From positions 186,001 through 250,000 of the forward strand of contig NZ_FOSV01000004.1 of the NCBI RefSeq assembly GCF_900114375.1: DNA of 64,000 nt, in the 5' to 3' direction. The stretch is from Methylorubrum salsuginis (GTDB lineage Bacteria > Pseudomonadota > Alphaproteobacteria > Rhizobiales > Beijerinckiaceae). The position numbers and the translations under genes are program-made. The notes below the pieces were generated by a model. It saw nothing but the letters and a program-made list of their open reading frames with translations. It was not told the DNA's origin and made no database searches. This document shows positions 24,889-32,402 of this stretch, in pieces; the stretch's first letter is position 1, and each line of letters opens with the position of its first letter.

Positions 24889-26364
24889 ATGCGTGAGCGG
24901 ACGGCAGCTTTGCGAACGGGCCTCGCGGTCTTCGCCAGCCTTGGCCTCGCGGCCTTGGCCAGCCTTGGCATCACGGCCTTGGCCTGCCTCGGCCTCGCGC
25001 TCGGGGCTGCGGCGCAGGGTGTATCCGCGCCGGCTCCGAAGCCGGCCGCGCCCACGCCCGACCCCGCCTTCGAGGCGGCGCGGGCGGCGTTCGAGGCGCT
25101 GCCGGAGGCCGAGCGGCGCGCGATGCAGGACGCGCTGGTCTGGACCGGCGACTACAACGGCGTCACGACCGGCGGCTTCGGGCGCCGGACTTTCGAAGGA
25201 ATCGCCACCTACCAGCGGCGCACCGGCGCCGCGCCCACCGGCCAGCTCGCCGCCCCCGAGCGGGCGGCGCTCGCAACGGCAGCGGAGGCGGCGCGCAAGG
25301 CGGCGCGGTTCCGGGTCCAGACGGATGGGGCGAGCGGCGCCGTCATCGGCGTGCCGGAGCGGCTGCTGTCGAAGCGCAGCCTGATGCCCGGCGGCACCCG
25401 CTGGCAGAGCGCCGACGGGCGCGTGACCCTGGACACCCGCTCCTTCCCGCCCGGCACGACCGATCTCGACGCCCTGTTCGAGCGCGCCACCGCCGCGAGC
25501 CCGGAGCGCAAGGTCACCTACAAGCTGAAGAAGCCGGATTTCATCGTCGTCACCGCCGAGACCGCGGTTGGGCGCTCCTATGTCCGCTACGCACTCGGCG
25601 AGGCCGGCATCCGCGGCTTCGCCCTGGGCTACGACCGGGCGCTGGCGAGCGAGGTCGAGCCCCTGGTGATCGCGGTGGCGAACAGCTTTTCGCCGTTTCC
25701 CGCGGACGGCGTGTCGCCGTCGGTCGCGGCGGCGCCGCCGGCCGCAGCGGTGGCGCTCCCTAAGCCGGCGCCGAATCCGGGACCCGGCCTCGCCGCGGCG
25801 CCGGCTCTGGCACCGCCTTCGAGCGAGGCGCGGGCCTCCGCGACCGGATTGAACCTCGGCGGCGGGCGGGTGCTGACGGCGGCCTCCGCCCTGGAGAACT
25901 GCCCGGCGCCCCGAATCGGCGGGTTGCCGGCCCGGAGCGAGGGGGGCGGCCCCGGGGTGGTGCTGCGGGTCGAGGGGCTCGGCGGCGGCATGGCGCCGGC
26001 CCTGCGGACGGAGGCGCCCGGCGCGGACGAGGCCTTGCTGGTGCTCGCGGCGGAAGCGGGGGGCGGGCGCAGCGTCGCCCCCGGCATCGCCGGACCGGGC
26101 GGCGTGTTCGCGCCGCTTCAGCCGGGCGCGGGCGGCGCACCCGTGCTCGACCGGGCGGGGCGCCTCGTCGGCCTCGTGGCGCGGGCGCCCGCGGGCCCAC
26201 GTCTGATCGCCGGGGTCATGCCGCCGACGCGCTATCCGATGGTGCCGGCGAGCGCGTTGGCCGAAGTGTCGAAGGGAAGTGGGACGACCCCCGTCGCGAC
26301 CCCGCCTGTCAGGGCCGCCGCGCCGGTTCTCGGTGCGGTGGTCGGGATCGTATGCGGGCGCTGA
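24889..26364 (+). CDS. Secreted protein with peptidoglycan-binding-like and degenerate trypsin-like domains
   Basis: 491 aa from ATG 24889 (GTG 24880 also possible). Signal peptide to about residue 44. Residues about 60-130 resemble a PG_binding_1 fold (MQDALVWTGDYNGVTTGGFGRRTFEGIATYQRR). A middle domain (about 135-270) is of unknown type. After an Ala/Pro linker, a trypsin-like beta-barrel remnant follows. GGRVLTAASALENC sits where TAAHxxxxC is expected, so His is replaced by Ser. GAGGAPVLDRAGRLVGLV sits where the GxSGGP serine loop is expected, so the catalytic Ser is absent. Probably a non-catalytic pseudoprotease. Divergent from the alpha-2-macroglobulin gene. Confidence 0.8.
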   Translation: MRERTAALRTGLAVFASLGLAALASLGITALACLGLALGAAAQGVSAPAPKPAAPTPDPAFEAARAAFEALPEAERRAMQDALVWTGDYNGVTTGGFGRRTFEGIATYQRRTGAAPTGQLAAPERAALATAAEAARKAARFRVQTDGASGAVIGVPERLLSKRSLMPGGTRWQSADGRVTLDTRSFPPGTTDLDALFERATAASPERKVTYKLKKPDFIVVTAETAVGRSYVRYALGEAGIRGFALGYDRALASEVEPLVIAVANSFSPFPADGVSPSVAAAPPAAAVALPKPAPNPGPGLAAAPALAPPSSEARASATGLNLGGGRVLTAASALENCPAPRIGGLPARSEGGGPGVVLRVEGLGGGMAPALRTEAPGADEALLVLAAEAGGGRSVAPGIAGPGGVFAPLQPGAGGAPVLDRAGRLVGLVARAPAGPRLIAGVMPPTRYPMVPASALAEVSKGSGTTPVATPPVRAAAPVLGAVVGIVCGR

Positions 26365-26374
26365 GGGGAGCCGT

Positions 26375-26599
26375 TCAGTCGAGGACCACGGCGACGAGGG
26401 AGAACAGGCCGGCCAGCAGCAGGTTGCAGGCGATGAGGACGACGACCGTCATGGGACGCTTTTGACTTTCGAGGGAGGTCGGGAAGGCGCGCCACCCAGG
26501 CGGTAGCCCGAGAAGCTTGACGATGTGTTCCCTCCGGTCCGATTGCGGCGGCGGCGGGGCCTGAGGTGCCCGAAAGCGGTGCAGGGAGAGCACACTCAT
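26375..26599 (-). CDS. Small one-helix membrane protein, 74 aa
   Basis: From ATG 26599 (an upstream in-frame ATG at 26617 is less well placed). A polar, Pro-rich N-terminus precedes one clear C-terminal membrane helix (TVVVLIACNLLLAGLFSLVAVVL), so tail-anchored topology is likely. No family recognised. It converges on the pseudoprotease gene with a 10-bp gap, and no other coding frame explains the region well. Confidence 0.5.
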   Translation of the reverse strand: MSVLSLHRFRAPQAPPPPQSDRREHIVKLLGLPPGWRAFPTSLESQKRPMTVVVLIACNLLLAGLFSLVAVVLD

Positions 26600-26760
26600 C
26601 CCCTCATCGTCCGTCACGCTTGAACCGCTCGTGAACCGGCTGTCGCCCGGCGGCCACAGTCTCGCCTGTACGAGTCCGGTAGGCCCCTGCGCCGCAAATT
26701 CGGCAAGGTTTCGTTAACGGATGCGGTTTCGCGGATGTGCCGTTTCGAGACAGTGGCGAC

Positions 26761-26958
26761 ATGATCTCCCTGAGCGAATCCCTTCTGAGCGCGGCGAGCC
26801 TGCTCGGGCTCGGTGCGCTCGCCGCCCGCCTGCCCGAAGTGCCGCCGGAGGCCGAGCCCGAGAGAAGGAATCTGTCGCCCGATGCGGTGACGCCGGACGA
26901 TCCCTTCTTTCTTGCGGTCGCCGAGGCGCTGCAGGAAGCGGGCTATCTGGATTCCTGA
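26761..26958 (+). CDS. Small hypothetical protein, 65 aa
   Basis: ATG 26761 (GTG 26737 in frame upstream). Short hydrophobic N-terminus (SESLLSAASLLGLGALAARL), then an acidic Pro-rich stretch and a C-terminal amphipathic helix ending FFLAVAEALQEAGYLDS. The last part has the look of a conserved helix, but I know no family. It precedes the cysteine synthase gene by 69 bp on the same strand. Confidence 0.5.
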   Translation: MISLSESLLSAASLLGLGALAARLPEVPPEAEPERRNLSPDAVTPDDPFFLAVAEALQEAGYLDS

Positions 26959-27027
26959 AAATCCGGCGATTAAGCCTCGCCGACATCCGGCGCCCGATCT
27001 GGGGCCGGAGCCGGAGGTTTTAATCGC

Positions 27028-28086
27028 ATGACCGCATCCCACGACGTCCAACCGCGGGTCTCGCAGGACGTTCTGGCCGCGGTCGGCGGCACGCCGCTGA
27101 TCCGCCTGCGCCGTGCTTCCGAGGAAACCGGCTGCACCATCCTCGGCAAGGCCGAGTTCCTCAATCCCGGCCTGTCGGTGAAGGACCGGGCCGCCCTTTC
27201 GATCGTGCGCGACGCGGAAGCGCGCGGGCTGATCCGGCCGGGCGGCACCATCGTCGAGGGCACGGCGGGCAACACCGGGATCGGGCTGGCCTTGGTCGCC
27301 TCGGTGCGCGGCTACCGCACCGTCATCGTCATCCCGGAGACCCAGTCGGCGGAGAAGAAGGAGACGCTGCGGCTCGCGGGCGCCCGTCTCGTCGAGGTGC
27401 CCGCCGTCCCCTTCGCCAACCCGAACAACTACGTCCACGCCGCCCGCCGCCTCGCCGAGCGGCTGGCCGAGACGGAAGCGGCCGGCGCCTTCTTCGCCGA
27501 CCAGTTCGACAACGTCGCCAACCGCCGCGCCCATATCGAGGGCACCGGCCCGGAAATCTTCGCGCAGACCGAGGGCAAGGTCGACGGCTTCGTCTGCGCC
27601 GCCGGGACCGGCGGCACGCTGGCGGGTGTCGCCGAGGCTTTGCGGGCCGCCAAGCCCGAGGTGAAGATCGCGCTGTCCGACCCGGAAGGCTCGGCGCTGC
27701 ACAGCCTCTACAGCACCGGCACACTCAAGGCCGAAGGCTCCTCGATCACCGAGGGCATCGGCCAGGGCCGGGTGACGAAGAACCTCGAAGGGTTCGCGCC
27801 CGATCACTCCTTCCGGATCCCGGACGCGGAAGCGCTGGAGATCGTCTTCCGGCTGATGCGGGAGGAGGGGCTGTCCCTCGGCGGCTCCTCGGGAATCAAC
27901 GTGGCCGGCGCGATCCGCCTCGCCCGCGCCTTGGGCCCCGGCCACACCATCGTGACGATCCTGTGCGACGGGGCGGCGCGCTACGCCTCGAAGCTGTTCA
28001 ATCCGGCCTTCCTCAAGGAGCGCGGCCTGCCGACGCCGGATTGGCTCGGCGCGGCGGCGGGCGATCTGCCGGACTGGCGGGCCTGA
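27028..28086 (+). CDS. Cysteine synthase (O-acetylserine sulfhydrylase family)
   Basis: 352 aa, PLP-dependent fold type II. The Schiff-base lysine is K52 in NPGLSVKDRAA. The phosphate-binding and substrate loops are visible (EGTAGNTGIGLALVA, GTGGTLAGV), as is the late GGSSGINVAGA motif. It makes cysteine from O-acetylserine and sulfide in the cytosol. The sequence is longer than classical CysK (about 310 aa), with an extended middle insert and C-terminus, typical of the second CysK-like type in alphaproteobacteria. No sulfur genes adjoin it, so it is probably monocistronic. Confidence 0.92.
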   Translation: MTASHDVQPRVSQDVLAAVGGTPLIRLRRASEETGCTILGKAEFLNPGLSVKDRAALSIVRDAEARGLIRPGGTIVEGTAGNTGIGLALVASVRGYRTVIVIPETQSAEKKETLRLAGARLVEVPAVPFANPNNYVHAARRLAERLAETEAAGAFFADQFDNVANRRAHIEGTGPEIFAQTEGKVDGFVCAAGTGGTLAGVAEALRAAKPEVKIALSDPEGSALHSLYSTGTLKAEGSSITEGIGQGRVTKNLEGFAPDHSFRIPDAEALEIVFRLMREEGLSLGGSSGINVAGAIRLARALGPGHTIVTILCDGAARYASKLFNPAFLKERGLPTPDWLGAAAGDLPDWRA

Positions 28087-28089
28087 AGG

Positions 28090-28269
28090 TTACCCCCGCG
28101 TCTTTCCGAGACGGGCGATCAGGGCTTCGATGCGCTCGCCGACGGGTTCGGTGAGGCAGCCGGCGTAGAGGCTGCGCAGGTTCTTGCCGAGATGGCGGCG
28201 CACGCCCTGGCTGAGCGGCGGGACGGCGTCGCCCGCCGTCGACTTCGTCTCGGTGACCGTCTTCGTCAC
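28090..28269 (-). CDS. NepR-like anti-sigma factor, 59 aa
   Basis: From GTG 28269 behind a GGGAG site. The core (VRRHLGKNLRSLYAGCLTEP then VGERIEALIARLGK) has the two-helix pattern of the NepR family: [I/V]xxxLGxxLRxLYxxxxxxPVPxRxxxLLxxL. NepR binds and inhibits the general-stress sigma factor EcfG until phosphorylated PhyR titrates it. Here neither phyR nor ecfG is adjacent, so this is an orphan member. A longer frame back to 28410 runs through repeat sequence and is rejected. It converges on the cysteine synthase gene with a 3-bp gap. Confidence 0.75.
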   Translation of the reverse strand: MTKTVTETKSTAGDAVPPLSQGVRRHLGKNLRSLYAGCLTEPVGERIEALIARLGKTRG

Positions 28270-28384
28270 GGATCGTCTCCCGTCCGGCCCCTCGAAGACC
28301 GTACTTTGGCAGGAGACGGTTAAGGCGGGTTTTACCGGGATCGTTGACGGACGGTTCACCGTGGGGCGCCCGGAGGCTCGTGTC

Positions 28385-28425
28385 GCATCGGCCCGAAAGC
28401 CGGCGGCCACCGTTCGGGCCGATGC
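28385..28425. repeat. Inverted repeat of the GCATCGGCCCGAA family
   Basis: GCATCGGCCCGAA (28385-28397) and TTCGGGCCGATGC (28413-28425) are perfect 13-bp complements around a 15-base loop. The same arm sequence occurs twice at 55467-55563, so this is a dispersed family. It lies between the NepR-like gene and the TRAP operon. Confidence 0.85.
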
Positions 28426-28433
28426 TCCGGACG

Positions 28434-28473
28434 CGAAACGGCGCCCGATCCTCCCGGATCGGACGCCGTTTCG
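28434..28473 (-). terminator. Bipartite hairpin downstream of the TRAP operon
   Basis: CGAAACGGCG pairs with CGCCGTTTCG (28434-28443/28464-28473), and an inner CGATCC/GGATCG pair extends the stem. It is 18 bp beyond the dctM stop. There is no T-run, so termination strength is uncertain; it may protect the mRNA 3' end. Confidence 0.55.
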
Positions 28474-28491
28474 AGGCTCCTGAAAGGACGC

Positions 28492-29844
28492 CTACCGCGT
28501 CGAGGGCAGCAGCAGGTCCGGCAGCCAGAGGGCGATGCCCGGCATCAGGCAGAGCAGGACGATCGCCACGGCCATCAGGATCACGAAGGGCAGCGTGCCC
28601 CAGATGATGTCCTTCAACGGGATGTCGGGGGCGATGTTCTTGATGACGAAGATGTTGAGGCCCACCGGCGGGTGGATCAGGCCCATCTCCATGGTGATCG
28701 TCATCACCACGCCGAACCAGACGAGGTCGAACCCGGCGGCCTTCAACGGCGGCAGGATGATCGGCGCCGTCATCAGGATGATCGAGACCGGCGGCAGGAA
28801 GAAGCCCAGCGCGATCACCAGCGACAGGATGGTGGCGAGCAGCACCCAGGGCGAGAGCTGCATCTCGACGATGGCCTGCGCCGCCGCCTGGGAGATGTGG
28901 AGGTAGCTCATCACGTAGGCGTAGAGGAGCGACATGCCGATGATCAGCATCAGCATGGTCGATTCCCGCAGCGTCGCGGTCAGGATCGGGTCGAGGTCGC
29001 GGAAGCGCCAGACGCCGTAGATCACCGCGATGAGCGCCAAGGCCAGCAGGCCGCCGAGCCCCGCCGTCTCGGAGGGCGTGGCGTAGCCGCCGTAGAGCGC
29101 GACCATGACGCCGGTGAGCAGCACCACGAAGGGCAGCACCCGCGGCAGCGTCGAGAAGCGCTCGCGCATGCTGTAGGTGTCTTCCTTCAGGATCGGGTGC
29201 TGCGTTCCCGTCCGCTCGTAGGCCGCCTTGGCGGCGGCGAACTCTGAGCGGAAGCGGAACACCGACCAGCCGGCAAACAGCGCGACCAAGAGGAAGCCCG
29301 GCCCGATGCCGGCGAGGAACAGGCGGCCCAGCGACTGCTCGGCGGCGACCGCGTAGAGGATCATGGTGATCGAGGGCGGCAGCAGGATGCCGAGGGTGCC
29401 GCCGGCCGCGATGATCCCGGCGGCGAAGCCCGGCGAGTAGCCGCGCTTGCGCATCTCCGGAATGCCGGCCGAGCCGATCGCCGAGCAGGTCGCGGGCGAG
29501 GAGCCGGCCATGGCGGCAAACAGCGCGCAGGCGAAGACGTTGGCGATGCCGAGGCCCCCCGGGATGCGGTGCATCCAGGCATGCATCGCCGAGTAGAGAT
29601 CCTGGCCGGCGCGGGACCGCCCGATCGCCGCGCCCTTCAGGATGAAGAGCGGGATCGACAGGAGCGTGATCGAGGCCATCTCCTCGTAGACGTTCTGCGC
29701 CACCGTATCGAGCGAGGCGGCGGGCATGAACACGTACATGAAGGCGAGCGCCACGAAGCCGAGCGCGAAGGCGATGGGGATGCCCGACAGCATCGCCCCC
29801 AGCGTCGCCCCGGCATAGAGGAAGCCGATCGCGGCGGTGCTCAT
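28492..29844 (-). CDS. dctM: TRAP transporter large permease (DctM family)
   Basis: 450 aa, about 12-13 membrane helices, the full DctM length. Family patterns include SIPLFILKGAAIG, GSSPATCSAIGSAGIPEM and GGTLGILLPPSITMILYA. It forms the sodium-coupled channel with DctQ and receives substrate from DctP. ATG 29844 overlaps the dctQ stop by four bases. Last gene of dctPQM on the minus strand. Substrate is not predictable from the sequence alone; an organic acid is usual. Confidence 0.95.
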   Translation of the reverse strand: MSTAAIGFLYAGATLGAMLSGIPIAFALGFVALAFMYVFMPAASLDTVAQNVYEEMASITLLSIPLFILKGAAIGRSRAGQDLYSAMHAWMHRIPGGLGIANVFACALFAAMAGSSPATCSAIGSAGIPEMRKRGYSPGFAAGIIAAGGTLGILLPPSITMILYAVAAEQSLGRLFLAGIGPGFLLVALFAGWSVFRFRSEFAAAKAAYERTGTQHPILKEDTYSMRERFSTLPRVLPFVVLLTGVMVALYGGYATPSETAGLGGLLALALIAVIYGVWRFRDLDPILTATLRESTMLMLIIGMSLLYAYVMSYLHISQAAAQAIVEMQLSPWVLLATILSLVIALGFFLPPVSIILMTAPIILPPLKAAGFDLVWFGVVMTITMEMGLIHPPVGLNIFVIKNIAPDIPLKDIIWGTLPFVILMAVAIVLLCLMPGIALWLPDLLLPSTR

Positions 29845-30518
29845 CGGTGTCCCCCCGTCTTGGTGTGGAGCGGAGCGCCCGAGAGGGCGGCCGCGTCGTC
29901 GCGGTTCTTGTTGAGGTCGGCGCCCATGCCGACTTTGCGACCGGCGAAACCCGCCGCCCACGGCCCGTAGAGCACGGCTTGCGAGATCTGCAGGACGAAC
30001 TGGATCGTCAGAAGGGTCATGCCCGCCGACATCAGCACGTAGGGGATCCAGAGCGGCGGTCCCCAGGTCGATTGCGAGATCTGGCCGTCGACCCAGGCCT
30101 CGTGGAACAGGCTCCAGCTCTTCCAGGCGAAGAAGGCCACGAAGGCGAGGCTCACCACATCGACGAGGATGAGGCGCACCCGGTTGACCGCGGGCGAGAG
30201 CAGGCCGGTCAGCGCCTCGATGGCGACGTGGCCGCGCTTGGCCTGCACGCCCGCCGCCGAGAGGAAGGTCGCGCCGACGATCAGAAACACGGCGGTCTCG
30301 TCCTGCCACTCGGTCGGCTCGTGCAGGACGTAGCGGATCACCACCGAGTAGCTGAGGACGAGGCAGGCCGCGACGAGGGCGATGCCGCCGCAGACCAGGA
30401 TGGCGTGGTTGAGCCGGCGCAGCGTCCGGTCGATGACCCCGAGGAGGCCGGGAACGCGCGGTTCCTCGGCCTTGCGGGTCTCGGAGGCGGCCGAGGCCGC
30501 GTCGAAGGCGTGGCTCAC
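29841..30518 (-). CDS. dctQ: TRAP transporter small permease (DctQ family)
   Basis: 225 aa from GTG 30518, whose GTGA overlaps the dctP stop. Four membrane helices with the DctQ pattern VVIRYVLHEPTEWQDETAVFL. A long cytoplasmic N-terminus of about 45 residues precedes the first helix, and a charged C-terminal tail follows the last. It forms a membrane complex with DctM. Overlaps on both sides show a tightly coupled operon. Confidence 0.93.
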   Translation of the reverse strand: MSHAFDAASAASETRKAEEPRVPGLLGVIDRTLRRLNHAILVCGGIALVAACLVLSYSVVIRYVLHEPTEWQDETAVFLIVGATFLSAAGVQAKRGHVAIEALTGLLSPAVNRVRLILVDVVSLAFVAFFAWKSWSLFHEAWVDGQISQSTWGPPLWIPYVLMSAGMTLLTIQFVLQISQAVLYGPWAAGFAGRKVGMGADLNKNRDDAAALSGAPLHTKTGGHR

Positions 30519-31549
30519 GCGACCTGCTCCGCCAGCTTGAGGAGCTCGGCGCAGGAGGCGTTCTTGTTGGCGAAGTCCTTCCAGGCGGTGTCGCGGGCGA
30601 TGTCGCGCCACTTGCCCAGCGTCGCCTCGTCCATGTGGACGACCTTGGCGCCGGCCTTGGAGAAGACCTCCTCGACCTTGGTGTCGTCGGCCTTGGCGCC
30701 TTCCTGCCCGAAACTCTCCAGCTCGGCACCGACCGCCATGATCAGGTCCTGCTGGTCCTTGGGCAGGCCCGAGAACACGATCTTGGACATCATGATCGGC
30801 TCCAGCATGAACCAGTAGGAGCGCTCGCGGCCCGAGGTCAGGGCCTTTGAGATTTCCTCCAGGCGGAACGAGATCAGGCTGGTGGAGGAGGTCAGGACCG
30901 CGTCGCAGGCGCCGGTCTGCATCGCGGCGTAGGATTCGTTCGAGGGTAGCGACAGGGTCGCGGCACCCGCCTGCTTCATCATCAGGTCCATCTCGCGCGA
31001 GCCGCCGCGGACCTTCATGCCCTTGGCGTCCTCAGGCGTCAGCAGCGGGCGCTCGCGGCTGGCGACGCCGCCGGCCTGCCAGACCCACGAGACGAGGACG
31101 ATGCCCTTGGCGTCGAGGATCTCGGTGAGCTTCTTGCCGACCGGCGCACTCTTCCAGGCCACGGCCTGGGCGTAGGAGGGCACCAGGGCCGGCATCAGGC
31201 CGATATTCATCTCGGGCACCTCGCCGCCCGCGTAGGGCGAGGGGTAGAGCGAGAGGTCGAGCGCCCCTTTGCGCATGGCGCTGAACTGCGCGTTGGTCTT
31301 CATCAGGGACGAGCCGGGATAGACCTGCACGTCGAGCGCCCCCTTCGAGCGCTCCTTCACCGCGGCGGCGAACTTGCGGCACATCCGGTCGCGGAAATCG
31401 CCCTCGTCGATCGAGCCGCCGGGGAACTGATGCGAGATCTTGAGGGTCGTGGCCGCGCGGGCGGAGCCGCGGCCGAGCGTCAGCAGGGCCGGCGCGGCGA
31501 GCCCGGCCGCGAGGAGGTGGCGGCGGCTCAGCGTCATGGCGTTCGTCAT
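30515..31549 (-). CDS. dctP: TRAP transporter solute-binding protein (DctP family)
   Basis: 344 aa from ATG 31549 behind AAGGAAA. The N-terminus has a twin-arginine signal (SRRHLLAAGLAAPALLTLG). The mature part starts near TTLKISHQFPGG and has the DctP substrate-arginine region MKVRGGSREMDLMMKQAGA and later GQEG-type helix patterns. It binds the solute in the periplasm and delivers it to DctQM. Promoter-proximal gene of the operon, divergent from the GntR regulator, with a shared operator candidate between them. Confidence 0.94.
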   Translation of the reverse strand: MTNAMTLSRRHLLAAGLAAPALLTLGRGSARAATTLKISHQFPGGSIDEGDFRDRMCRKFAAAVKERSKGALDVQVYPGSSLMKTNAQFSAMRKGALDLSLYPSPYAGGEVPEMNIGLMPALVPSYAQAVAWKSAPVGKKLTEILDAKGIVLVSWVWQAGGVASRERPLLTPEDAKGMKVRGGSREMDLMMKQAGAATLSLPSNESYAAMQTGACDAVLTSSTSLISFRLEEISKALTSGRERSYWFMLEPIMMSKIVFSGLPKDQQDLIMAVGAELESFGQEGAKADDTKVEEVFSKAGAKVVHMDEATLGKWRDIARDTAWKDFANKNASCAELLKLAEQVA

Positions 31550-31644
31550 GGCGTTTCCTTCCGAAATCCGCTTTCGCGAATGCGCGCGCGGTCGCTGCTT
31601 TTGCAGCTTTTTGTGCGCTGCAATATATTCTTGCTGCGCAACAT

Positions 31645-31674
31645 AATATACAAGATCGCGCCATCTTGCATATT
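31645..31674. promoter_or_regulatory. Palindromic operator candidate between dctP and gntR
   Basis: AATATACAAGAT (31645-31656) and ATCTTGCATATT (31663-31674) are complementary at 11 of 12 positions around CGCGCC. This AT-rich island is unusual in such GC-rich DNA and lies in the divergent promoter region. FCD-type GntR proteins bind palindromes of this size. A further partial half-site (ATATTCTTG) begins at 31624. Confidence 0.6.
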
Positions 31675-31727
31675 TTGTCAACCGCTCCGAATATGGCTCG
31701 GCACAAAATCGCCGACGAGCCGTCCCC

Positions 31728-32387
31728 ATGAATCAGACCCAGCGCCTGCGGCAGACGATCGAGGACGAGATCGTTGACGGTCGCCTCGCCGTGGGCGCGC
31801 GTCTCGACGAGACCCAGCTCGCCGAGCGGTTCGGGGTGTCGCGCACGCCGATCCGCGAGGCGCTGCTGCAACTGGCCGCCACGGGCCTCGTCGAGACCAA
31901 GCCGCGCAAGGGCATGGTGGTGAGCGCCCCCGAGCCGGGGCATCTGCTCGAGATGTTCGAGACGATGGCGGAACTGGAGGCGTCCTGCGGGCGGCTCGCC
32001 GCGCGCCGCCTCACGCCGGAATTGGAGACCGAGCTGAACGCCGCCCTCGACGCCTGCCGCCGCGCCGCGGCCGAGGGCGACCCGGAGGCCTATTACGGCG
32101 AGAACTACGTGTTCCACACCGTGATCTATCGAGCCTGCCGCAACGCCTTCCTGTGCGGGCAGGCTTTGGCGCTGCACCGGCGCCTCTCGCCCTATCGGCG
32201 GCTGCAACTGCGCACCCGTCACCGGGTGGCGCAGTCGCTGTCCGAGCACGAGGCGGTGGTGGCCGCGATCCGGGCGGGCGACGGCGCGACGGCGGCCGAG
32301 CAACTGCGCCGCCACGTGCTGATCCAGGGCGACGGGTTTTCAGAGCTTGTGGCCAACCTGCGGGCCCTCGACACCAGCGCGGCGTGA
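31728..32387 (+). CDS. GntR-family regulator, FCD subfamily
   Basis: 219 aa. N-terminal winged helix (about residues 1-70) with LDETQLAERFGVSRTPIREALLQLAATGLV, then the all-helical FCD ligand domain (about 80-210) with metal/ligand-binding positions in FHTVIYRAC and SEHEAVVAAI. Divergently transcribed from dctPQM, so it most likely represses that transporter and responds to its substrate. The palindrome at 31645-31674 is the probable binding site. Confidence 0.93.
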   Translation: MNQTQRLRQTIEDEIVDGRLAVGARLDETQLAERFGVSRTPIREALLQLAATGLVETKPRKGMVVSAPEPGHLLEMFETMAELEASCGRLAARRLTPELETELNAALDACRRAAAEGDPEAYYGENYVFHTVIYRACRNAFLCGQALALHRRLSPYRRLQLRTRHRVAQSLSEHEAVVAAIRAGDGATAAEQLRRHVLIQGDGFSELVANLRALDTSAA

Positions 32388-32402
32388 GGGCCCGCCGGAA
32401 CT

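Noticed and set aside
28270..28410. N-terminal extension of the NepR-like protein to 28410
   Set aside because: The extension is translated from a palindromic repeat and has no NepR similarity; GTG 28269 has its own ribosome site.
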